A stretch of 11,234 nt of DNA. Origin: Chrysochromulina parva (taxonomy: Eukaryota > Haptophyta > Prymnesiales > Chrysochromulinaceae). This document shows positions 1-6,315 of the stretch, in pieces. The notes under the pieces are model-generated. The model made no database searches. It saw only the letters and a program-made list of their open reading frames with translations, and had not been told where the DNA came from. The stretch is from NCBI GenBank assembly GCA_002887195.1, contig PJAB01001962.1, positions 1 to 11,234 of the forward strand. The letters are read 5' to 3'. The position numbers and the translations under genes were made by a program. Numbering within the stretch: position 1 is the first letter of the stretch; the number at the start of each line of letters is the position of its first letter.

Positions 1-367
1 TCTGTGCACGGTGCGTTCACACTGTGTCATCGCCTAATATTACGAGGGGGATTGGGTCATCCACTTCGCCCTTCAGGCGTTGCAGCTTCACGCCACACCC
101 GCCAATCCGTCTCCGCACACTTCCCCGCATTGTGTCTAAAGTACCCGGTAAGAGCTCCTCACCACCGAAACGAGAAACGACAAACGGGGGTGGGGAAGCC
201 GGCGGTAGCACTCTAAACATTCACAGGAACGGAAGCCGTCGCGGGCGCGCGCCGGGATTTGGCTCGAATCCACGCCGCCGCCCCGACTTCGCCATGGCCC
301 GCACGTCCACAGACGCTAACTGCGTGGCAAGTGCACAAGTTCATTCACACCCGTGAGCGCGCTGAGC
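1..367. other. Gene-free stretch upstream of the HCF101-type gene
   Basis: I see no supported gene here. Short open frames exist in several phases, but their translations are arginine-, serine- and proline-rich, with no recognisable domain. A TAA at 317-319 lies in frame with the downstream gene, so that gene cannot simply extend further 5' without an intron. The stretch presumably holds the promoter and 5' leader of the gene starting at 368. I find no convincing TATA element. Confidence 0.5.
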
Positions 368-1849
368 ATGAGGTCCCTTGCTGCGCCCGTGGGCCGATTG
401 GGCTGCCGAAGCCGCCGCCTGGGCACCCTCGCACCGTCCGTGCGAGCGCGCTACGAGGAAGAGGCGCTCTCGCGGCTGCGCGCGACGCCAGCGATCGATC
501 CGGCGCTGGTGACCGTCAAGAGCGTTGTCGTCCGGCAGTCGGGCCGCGCGTCGTGCTCTCTCGAGTTTGCTTCGGCGGCGTGCCCGCAACGTGCCGAGAT
601 CGAGGCTGCGGCGCAGAAGACGCTACTCGATGCGGAGTGGGTCAATGGATGCGACGTCGAGGCGCGCGTGCGCCGTCCGCCCTCGTTCATGGGCGCAAAG
701 GCACCGCCGTCCCTGCAGCACGTCGGCGCTCTCATCGGCGTTTCGAGCTGCAAGGGTGGTGTGGGCAAGTCGACGGTGGCGGTCAATCTGGCCTTTGCGC
801 TGGCCGGTCTCGGCGCCCGCGTCGGCCTGCTCGATGCCGACGTCCACGGACCGTCCCTGCCATCGCTCGTCGCGCTGCCGGAAGGCTCACTGCCGATCGT
901 GCAGCGCTCGGACAACAAGCTGCTGACGCCTCCGCTCGTTGGCGGCGTGCGGCTGATGTCGTATGGTTTCATCGCCAAGGGCGCCTCGACCGGTCGCGTG
1001 CCCGCCGCGGTCATGCGCGGGCCGATGGTGGGCAAGGTCGTAGGCCAGATGCTCTCGGGCACCGAATGGGGCGATCTCGACTACCTGCTTGTCGACCTTC
1101 CACCAGGCACGGGCGACGTGCAGCTCACGCTGTGCCAGACGTACGGGCTGAGCGCCGCGCTCGTGATCACCACGCCGCAGCGCCTCGCGCGCGTGGACGT
1201 CGAGAAGGGCATCGACATGTTTCGCGAACTCGCAGTGCCAATTATTGGCCTGGTGGAGAACATGGGATACTTCACCGACGGGCACGGCGAGGTGCACCAC
1301 CCGTTTGGCACGTCGCAGCTCGAAGCGGTGCGCGAGTACGCGGGCGTCGCTGCGCATGCCGCCTTTCGGCTGCCCATCGAGGCCGCAGTCAGCGCCGCGT
1401 GCGATGCCAGCACCCCGATCGTCGTGGCGTACCCCGAGAGCGCCACCGCTGGCGCTCTCGCGGCGGCGGCGGCGCAACTGACGTTGGACGTGGCAAGGCT
1501 GCAGCACGCGCAGAGGGGTGCACAGGCCGCGCAGCTGCGCTTCGACCCAAAGCGCGGCCTTGTGCTACGCGTCCTCGCGGGCGTCGACGAGGGGCGTGAG
1601 TTTGTGCTTCCGCGGGACGTGCTCGCGGGACTAGCCGGCGGGCCTTCGGGCGGAGGCGGTGGCGGCGACGGTGGCATGGTGCTGCCCACGAGGGTCGCTC
1701 AGGGCTCCACGCCCTCAGGCGAGCCTGCGGCGATCATCCACTGGGAGGGCGGCGGCGAGAGCCTCCTGGCTGTAGAGGAGCTCAAGCGACTCGCCATCGC
1801 GGATGAGGGCACGCGGTTAGAGACAGGTGCCCCGAAGAAATGCAAGTAG
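368..1849 (+). CDS. HCF101: HCF101-type P-loop NTPase, Fe-S cluster carrier/assembly factor
   Basis: The protein has 493 aa. It belongs to the Mrp/NBP35 class of deviant Walker-A ATPases that carry and transfer [4Fe-4S] clusters. Domains in order: a MIP18/DUF59-like module at about residues 28-98; the Mrp ATPase core with P-loop CKGGVGKST at 128-136, the family stretch around MRGPMV, and Walker-B-like DYLLVDLPPGTGD from 238; and a C-terminal DUF971-like module at about 388-476 (FDPKRG through IHWEGG). This three-part order is the plant/algal HCF101 architecture and differs from mitochondrial Ind1/NUBPL, which lacks both end modules. The start is the ATG at 368: it has A at -3, and an in-frame TAA lies 51 bases upstream. 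The N-terminus (MRSLAAPVGRLGCRSRR) is basic, lacks acidic residues and has no ER signal peptide, so a mitochondrial location is more likely than a secondary plastid. Oddity: the Cys that HCF101 proteins usually have in VENMC is Gly300 here. A Gly-rich insert splits the DUF971-like module. The family call is firm; the location is inferred. Confidence 0.9.
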   Translation: MRSLAAPVGRLGCRSRRLGTLAPSVRARYEEEALSRLRATPAIDPALVTVKSVVVRQSGRASCSLEFASAACPQRAEIEAAAQKTLLDAEWVNGCDVEARVRRPPSFMGAKAPPSLQHVGALIGVSSCKGGVGKSTVAVNLAFALAGLGARVGLLDADVHGPSLPSLVALPEGSLPIVQRSDNKLLTPPLVGGVRLMSYGFIAKGASTGRVPAAVMRGPMVGKVVGQMLSGTEWGDLDYLLVDLPPGTGDVQLTLCQTYGLSAALVITTPQRLARVDVEKGIDMFRELAVPIIGLVENMGYFTDGHGEVHHPFGTSQLEAVREYAGVAAHAAFRLPIEAAVSAACDASTPIVVAYPESATAGALAAAAAQLTLDVARLQHAQRGAQAAQLRFDPKRGLVLRVLAGVDEGREFVLPRDVLAGLAGGPSGGGGGGDGGMVLPTRVAQGSTPSGEPAAIIHWEGGGESLLAVEELKRLAIADEGTRLETGAPKKCK

Positions 1850-1995
1850 GAATTATGCGGCGAGTCGGAGTCCAGCGTTGCAAAAGTGGAAAGCCGCGCA
1901 ATGTGCCACGCTCGGAGGCTCGGTCGGCTTGGACCTTTTTTCTTTCGGAAATGTCCGGGTACGAAAGGAAGCCCCGCATCGCGAGACGCGAAGAA

Positions 1996-2571
1996 ATGTT
2001 GGCAGTCGCGGTTTTGGCCGCATGCTCCTTTACACCGCCATCGAGGCGAGAATTAATCGGGCGTGCAGTCCTTGGTGCAACCGCCACAGGATGCTCAGCG
2101 GTGACGCCGTTGCGCGCTATCGCTGTGGCGCCGCCTTCCCCGCAGCAGATCCTAAAATCACGAGCCGTGTACGGCTCGCGCGTGTACCGCTTGCAAGAGG
2201 CGACGCCAGCTGCGATCATCGACGATAAAAACGTCTTCACGCTCTTCATTACCGGCGTTTACGGGTCGACGGCAGATAAGGCGACTAAGAAAGAGCTCGA
2301 GAAGCTCGAGAAGAAAGCGCTCTTGGCCGCTGGCAAGGGCAATGCGGCTGATGCGAATGCGGCGATTAAGGAATTCGTCGCGCTGGGAAAGATCGAGGAA
2401 CTAGACATGAAACCGGGCAGCTATTACAACGCCAAGTCGCCGTGCGATCGGGCAGGGCTGCAATGCGGATATCAGTATGAGGGCTACTTGGGATCTCGCA
2501 ATGACGCTGACCTTGAGAAGGCGGCGCGAGTGGCGGAGGCGCTGAAAGCGCAAGCGAAGTCTAGCAGGTAA
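1996..2571 (+). CDS. Small thylakoid-lumen protein with Tat-type signal, possibly Psb31-like
   Basis: The protein has 191 aa. The start at 1996 is chosen because it puts a signal sequence at the N-terminus; the open frame itself runs back to 1840. Residues 1-11 (MLAVAVLAACS) are a short hydrophobic segment followed by Phe12, an ASAF-like ER/plastid cleavage site. Next comes a twin-arginine motif, SRRELIGRAVL (16-26), a hydrophobic stretch and an AIA-type processing site near residue 43, as in Tat-imported lumen proteins. The mature part of about 147 aa is mainly helical. It contains YGSRVYRL, DDKNVFTLFITGVYG, a Lys/Glu/Ala-rich helix pair, and a conserved-looking tail with a Cys pair in CDRAGLQCGYQYEGYLG. 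The helical layout and the EKN-F-LF-G-Y pattern recall extrinsic photosystem II proteins of red-lineage algae (Psb31/PsbQ-like), but this is recall of a pattern and no search was run. The gene lies 146 bp downstream of the HCF101-type gene on the same strand. The TAA stop is embedded in CAG|GTAAGT, a perfect splice-donor consensus, so a spliced variant is possible. Confidence 0.72.
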   Translation: MLAVAVLAACSFTPPSRRELIGRAVLGATATGCSAVTPLRAIAVAPPSPQQILKSRAVYGSRVYRLQEATPAAIIDDKNVFTLFITGVYGSTADKATKKELEKLEKKALLAAGKGNAADANAAIKEFVALGKIEELDMKPGSYYNAKSPCDRAGLQCGYQYEGYLGSRNDADLEKAARVAEALKAQAKSSR

Positions 2572-3080
2572 GTTGGGGATGTAGATTTGTAACGCCATAC
2601 CACAGTTTCATCTGGCGTGCGGTGTGGCTAGCCTCAACCGCGTTAACAAACACCACCGAACCCGAGCAATCGACGCACGGCACTGCTATAAGTATAACGC
2701 ACTCAATTGAACGCACTGCAATTGGAACCCGACCGGAACGAACGGGCGCAGTCTCCGCCGCGCGCCCGCGGCACGCGCAACCGCCAGTAGCACGCCCACA
2801 TCCGATCGGGGCGGCACATGCATGTGGCGGCGTCTCACGTTACCAACGCTCAAACTCCATCTCCGACACTCCGAGCACGATCACGCACTGAGATTCCCTT
2901 CCGAGTTCCGGTCCGGTTCGGCTGTATCGTATTTTACGGTCCGGGAGGCGGGGCCGGGCGGCAGGGCGCGGGACGCGGGCGGGGACTGACGAACGCGGGC
3001 GCCGCGCGGCCCGGCGGACGCGGGACCCCCGGTTACGTGTATTCTTCTGATTAACATTGACGTTCGCTGTACCTCTAACG
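2572..3080. other. Gene-free stretch between convergent genes
   Basis: This 509-bp stretch separates the 3' ends of the lumen-protein gene (+) and the poly-Gln gene (-), so it should hold both 3' UTRs. Open frames on the plus strand (2622-2891, 2818-3054) have low-complexity translations and no domain. An AT-richer patch at about 2685-2725 contains TATAAGTATA and two near-copies of CAATTG. A very GC-rich patch at about 2940-3035 follows. I see no RNA gene or mobile element. Confidence 0.5.
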
Positions 3081-3887
3081 TTATTTCACCGCATGGAAGG
3101 CAGCCCCCCTGGGATCTCTCATCAATTGCCGCTGCATGGCAATCGCCACCGCCTCGTGTTGCGCACGTCCAACGCTGATTCGGCCTCGCGACGCATTCGA
3201 CTCACGGATAGCGTCAGCGCGGTCTGGCGGTAGTTGACCTGTCGTTTGCTGCTGCTGCTGCTGCTGCCGCTGCTGCTGCTGCTGCTGAAGTTGTTGCCGG
3301 TTGGCGTAGATGCTTTCCATCGCGTCACGTTGGACTGCTGAAGGCCGTACGGGACATAATGCTGGGGCCGCATTTAGGCCGTCACGCCACTGCTGAATGG
3401 GTGCCATCACATCCTCTAGGATTTGCTTCTTTTGGATGCGCTCGTGCGCGCGTACGTGGGCCTGCTCATAAGCTAGTGTCATCTTGCGCTGCTGAAGCTG
3501 TTGCTCCGTCTCGTAAGGGTCGAAAACTTGCGACTTAAACTTTCTGCCAAATCGCCATCCGTAAACTGGGTTGCACAGCAGGAGCTTCTGCTCCTCGGCA
3601 AGTTTGATGGCGTGCAATTCACGCTCCTCCGCAGCCGCTAGGCGAGCAAGAAAGTTGTCGTTGAGGCGCAAACCTTCTGGAAGGTCAATTTCCAGGACGT
3701 CGCCTGGGCGAGCGCCCTCAGGGCATGCCACTGGGAGCCGAATGCCTTCAGCGACGGTCACATGAAAGGTGCCACCGACATGTGCTCGCGGCACCTCCAC
3801 CAGCGCCTTTGTGCGTGCGGTGGTAGGTCTTGCAAACTGATCGCGGTTGTGTTGGTGGTGCTGCTCGCGCGGCACGACGGCGAGCAT
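3081..3887 (-). CDS. Unrecognised protein with beta-type PEG/PG module, charged helix and poly-Gln tract
   Basis: The protein has 268 aa if started at the first ATG of the open frame (3887); the frame is open back to 3935 without another ATG. Residues about 30-75 form a small repeat-like module: VEVPRAHVGGTFHVTV is followed by VACPEGARPGDVLEIDLPEG. This V-x-V-P-x-G-x-x-P-G type of beta module recurs in algal and oomycete proteins of unclear function. Residues about 85-190 are rich in Glu, Lys, Gln and Ala with long helical spacing, likely a coiled coil, and enclose an aromatic stretch, NPVYGWRFGRKF. A poly-Gln tract interrupted by one Arg follows at about 200-216, encoded by a CAG repeat. No signal peptide, membrane segment or catalytic motif is visible. 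The ordered N-terminal module and continuous helix argue for a real gene. An upstream exon cannot be excluded. Function unknown. Confidence 0.62.
   Translation of the reverse strand: MLAVVPREQHHQHNRDQFARPTTARTKALVEVPRAHVGGTFHVTVAEGIRLPVACPEGARPGDVLEIDLPEGLRLNDNFLARLAAAEERELHAIKLAEEQKLLLCNPVYGWRFGRKFKSQVFDPYETEQQLQQRKMTLAYEQAHVRAHERIQKKQILEDVMAPIQQWRDGLNAAPALCPVRPSAVQRDAMESIYANRQQLQQQQQQRQQQQQQQTTGQLPPDRADAIRESNASRGRISVGRAQHEAVAIAMQRQLMRDPRGAAFHAVK
3247..3287 (-). repeat. CAG/CTG trinucleotide repeat encoding poly-Gln
   Basis: About 13 CTG-phase triplets on the plus strand (CAG in the coding sense), interrupted once by CCG. It encodes the Gln tract near the C-terminus of the unrecognised protein. 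It is in frame and so probably tolerated as coding sequence. Length polymorphism is expected for such a tract. Confidence 0.9.
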
Positions 3888-3931
3888 GAGGACGGAGAGG
3901 CAACGAGACGTCGGTCGACACCGTGGACGTT

Positions 3932-3976
3932 TCAAGTCAAGTCAAGTCTATACTTGACTTGACTTGACTTGACTTG
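3932..3976. repeat. Palindrome built of CAAGT / ACTTG pentamers
   Basis: Three CAAGT pentamers run into a 4-base spacer (CTAT, 3948-3951) and then five ACTTG pentamers. Bases 3932-3947 and 3952-3967 are exact reverse complements, giving a 16-bp stem with a 4-base loop; the right arm continues for two more pentamers. It lies 45 bp upstream of the ATG of the poly-Gln gene, so it is in that gene's promoter or 5' leader, where it could form a cruciform or an RNA hairpin. The origin is probably pentanucleotide expansion plus inversion. Confidence 0.9.
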
Positions 3977-4152
3977 AAAGGGCAAGATTTGAAAAGCCGC
4001 TTTCACAAGCCTGCACCATCTCTTCCAAAGTCTCTGCACTCATAATCACGAAGTCATCAAGATTGCGCCTTTGAGTTGTTTCGCGCCTTCGGGTTCGGGG
4101 TTGGGGGTTCGCGTTCCGTTCGGCCCCGCCGGGCCCCGGGGGCTGCGGGCTC

Positions 4153-4175
4153 GCAAGCGCGGCCAGCGCGCTTGC
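4153..4175. repeat. Perfect 9-bp inverted repeat (hairpin)
   Basis: GCAAGCGCG and CGCGCTTGC flank a 5-base loop (GCCAG). The element lies about 300 bp beyond the glycerol kinase stop, in a very GC-rich patch, and could fold in its 3' UTR. No T tract accompanies it, and no function is assigned. Confidence 0.6.
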
Positions 4176-4212
4176 TGCCTAAATAGCAAAACGGTATCGA
4201 TCGCGCGACCGG

Positions 4213-4235
4213 CACGCACGCACGCACGCACGCAC
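4213..4235. repeat. (CACG)n tetranucleotide microsatellite
   Basis: Five perfect CACG units plus CAC, in non-coding DNA. A simple replication-slippage repeat. Confidence 0.95.
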
Positions 4236-4459
4236 CTACGGTTGAGCTGTGAGCTGCGCGCAGAACGGTAAACGCTCCAACGCACCTCATCATGTCTGAC
4301 ACGACTAAACATGTATGCACCTCTTGACCAATCGGCCAGGGAAAGCCAAAAGCCCTCGATATGCTGACAAGTGACAACCCCACACGGGACCACATCTCCA
4401 CATGGTCGACGTCACCCGCGGAGAGCGCGTGAAGAGCACGGAGAGAGCGTCGTTCACAG

Positions 4460-4480
4460 TTCGCAAGTTCGCAAGTTCGC
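4460..4480. repeat. TTCGCAAG tandem repeat at the end of glycerol kinase
   Basis: Two full TTCGCAAG units and a partial third. The last base overlaps the TAG stop of glycerol kinase (4480-4482, complement). A short slippage repeat. Confidence 0.85.
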
Positions 4481-6203
4481 TACTGCGCCCAGCCGAAACT
4501 CGCCTGGACGGCCTTCGCCCATCGAGCCCTCTGGGCGGTGCGCTCGGCGGCACCGATGGATGGCTCGAAGAGTGCGCCAGTACGACCCTCGACGGCGGGC
4601 GGGGCGGGCACGGAGGCGACGCTCGACCAGATGCCTGCGCCGAGGCCGGCGGCGATGGCGGCGCCCGCAGCGGTCGTCTCGACGTCAGCCGGCCGCTCGA
4701 CGCTGATGCCGAGCAGGTCGCTCTGGTATTGCAGCAGCGCGTCGGACATCGAGACGCCACCGTCGACGCGGAGCGCCTTGACCGCCGTCTTGGTATCCGC
4801 CTCCATCGCGCTCACTACGTCAGCGGCCTGGAAAGCGATGCCTTCGAGCACCGCACGTGCGACGTGCGTGCGGTCGTGCTTGAGCGTGAGCCCAACGAGC
4901 GTGGCACGCGCATCGTCGCGCCAGTACGGACAGAGCAAGCCGCCAAAGGCGGACACGAAGCACAGGCCGTCTGCGGACGGCTTTCCGTGACCGTCCTTGG
5001 CGAGCGAGGCGAGTGCTGAGAGCTGTTGAGGCGTGTCGACCATCTTGAGCGAGTCACGAAACCAATTGATCCCAACGGCGCAGGAGGCGACGGCTCCCTC
5101 GAGCGCGTAATGCGTCTTGCCGCTCGCGCCGAACCGGTACAGCGCGGTCGAGAGCAGCCCGTGCGCCGACGGCGTTGGAGAGGTGCCCGCGTTCACGAGC
5201 ATGAAGGCTCCAGTGCCGTACGTGATCTTGGCCTCCCCGAGACCGAAGCAGCGCTGGCCGAGCATCGCGGCCTGCTGGTCGCCGACCATGCCCGTGAGGG
5301 GCGCGCCGTGCAGCGCGCCGCTGTCCGCGATGGTGCCGTAAGGCTCCGCGGAGGACCGGATCTCCGGCAGAGCGCCTGCCACGTGGCAGAGGGTCATCAG
5401 CGGTCATCAGCGGTCATCAGCGGTCATCAGGGGCAATCAGAGGCACTCAGCGCACCTGCCACGTGGCCAAGCCCAAGGGCCTCGAGTGAGGGCTGGTGCC
5501 AGGCGCCCGCGCCCAGGTCCATCATCATGGTGCGCGAGGCGTTAGTCACGTCGGTTACGTGGCGTGTGCTCGAACCGACGCCCTTGGCGCCACCCGTCAG
5601 GTTCCACGCGAGCCACGTGTCCACGGTGCCGAAGAGAGCCGTTCCCTGCTTGAGCCCGTCGCGGACTGCGGGCACATTGTCCATCAGCCAGCGCAGCTTG
5701 ACGCCCGAAAAGTAGGTCGAGATGGGAAGGCCGCAGACGTTCCGGAGAGCCTCCTTGCCACCAAGCGCCTTCTCGAGCTCGTGAGCCGTCTCGCTCGTGC
5801 GCGCGTCGTGCCAGAGCACGCAGTCGTAGAGCGGCTCTCCGGTGCGCTTGTCCCACACGACGGTCGACTCGCGCTGGTTGGTGATGCCGACGCCGACGAC
5901 GTCCTTGGCGGTCGCACCAGCTTTCTCGAGCGCGCCACGCGCGCTCGCGTCGACCGTCGACAGGATCTTCTTTGGGTCCATCTGCGACCAGCCTGCATGT
6001 GGCGTGGTCGTGGCACTCTGGAGCTCGAGCTGGTGGCTGGCGACGGGCTTGAGCGTGGCGGCGTCGTACAAGATGACGCGCGACGAGGAGGTACCCTGGT
6101 CGATGGAGGCCAGCAGCTTGCGGCTCCGCGTGCTGAAGCAACGCCGAGTGCGGCCGAGGAGGGCCGACGACATCGCGAAAGGGAAAGGAATTGCAATCGT
6201 CAT
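4480..6203 (-). CDS. GK: Glycerol kinase (FGGY family), two exons
   Basis: Phosphorylates glycerol to sn-glycerol 3-phosphate with ATP. Exon 1 is 6203-5456 and exon 2 is 5375-4480; the 80-nt phase-1 intron joins them to give 547 aa, against about 500 for bacterial enzymes plus an N-terminal presequence. Splicing restores the family sequence GHVAGALPEIRSS across the junction. Visible motifs: phosphate loop DQGTSSSR (35-42), NQRES (109-113), LWHDART, YFSGVKLRWLMD (FGGY signature region), TDVTNASRT, GDQQAA with the likely catalytic Asp282, TYGTGAF, SAFGGLLCPYW and a C-terminal FGGY stretch around ETTAAGAAIAAGLG. The C-terminus is complete. The N-terminus (MSSALLGRTRRCFSTRS from Met11) is a typical mitochondrial presequence with an RCF|ST cleavage site. 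Met11 (ATG at 6173, G at -3) may be the true start; Met1 at 6203 has T at -3. It is transcribed divergently from the protease gene. If the intron is retained, translation stops within it. Confidence 0.95.
5376..5455 (-). other. Glycerol kinase intron, 80 nt, phase 1, with junction duplication
   Basis: Inferred from the break between two open frames that each carry half of glycerol kinase. In the sense strand the donor is CAG|GTGCGC and the acceptor is GTGGCAG|GCGCT. The 13-mer GCCACGTGGCAGG occurs exactly twice, at 5455-5467 and 5375-5387, so each splice site lies in a copy of the same sequence and the distance between copies equals the intron length. Most of the interior is six tandem 10-bp repeats. 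The splice gives a conserved protein junction in the right frame. No obvious polypyrimidine tract is present. Confidence 0.9.
5391..5450 (-). repeat. 10-bp minisatellite inside the glycerol kinase intron (6 units)
   Basis: Sense-strand units in order: CTGAGTGCCT, CTGATTGCCC, three CTGATGACCG, and CTGATGACCC. All are in exact 10-base register. The first unit is identical to 10-mers in the protease intron (8634-8643 and 8684-8693), so the two arrays belong to one family. Confidence 0.92.
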
Positions 6204-6315
6204 CGAGCGGCTTGGTGCCCATGGGAGTCGATTCGTTGCAAATTTCAGAGCCGACGGTTATCCGCCTATGGACTCGCAAGGGACTCGCTTGCTTGACTTG
6301 ACATACAAGACGTGG
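6204..6315. promoter_or_regulatory. Shared intergenic region of divergent glycerol kinase and protease genes
   Basis: Only about 112 bp separate the chosen start codons of two head-to-head genes, so the two promoters and 5' leaders must overlap or share elements, or lie partly within the opposite gene's leader. On the glycerol kinase strand an out-of-frame ATG at 6222, in poor context (C at -3), precedes the kinase start and could act as an upstream start. An alternative in-frame protease ATG lies at 6268. No clear TATA or initiator element was recognised. Confidence 0.45.

Larger units (their letters stand above)
3888..4479. other. Gene-free stretch with simple repeats
   Basis: This 592-bp stretch lies between the 5' end of the poly-Gln gene and the 3' end of glycerol kinase, both on the minus strand. 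It contains the CAAGT/ACTTG palindrome (3932-3976), a 9-bp-stem hairpin (4153-4175), a (CACG) microsatellite (4213-4235) and a TTCGCAAG tandem repeat reaching the glycerol kinase stop (4460-4480). The open frames on both strands (for example 4057-4401) give Ala/Arg/Pro-rich translations without domains, and I reject them. It should contain the promoter of the poly-Gln gene and the 3' UTR of glycerol kinase. Confidence 0.5.

Noticed and set aside
259..276. GGCTCGAATCC, resembling a tRNA T-loop
   Set aside because: The flanking bases do not form a T-stem, and no acceptor or anticodon arm is found. A similar GTTCGAGTCC on the minus strand near 10155-10170 lies within coding sequence.
353..367. 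GTG at 353 as start of the HCF101-type gene
   Set aside because: Non-ATG starts are not expected in a eukaryotic nuclear gene, and a good ATG with A at -3 lies 15 bases downstream.
259..1599. 446-aa plus-strand frame overlapping the HCF101-type gene
   Set aside because: Out-of-frame shadow of the ATPase gene; Arg/Ala-rich and without motifs, whereas the other frame has complete family motifs.
1840..1995. Longer N-terminus for the lumen protein, overlapping the end of the HCF101-type gene
   Set aside because: The extra residues are basic and would bury the signal peptide that begins at the ATG at 1996.
5842..6315. Extension of the protease frame upstream to 5842
   Set aside because: This part is antisense to glycerol kinase exon 1 and lies before a clear signal peptide starting at 6316.
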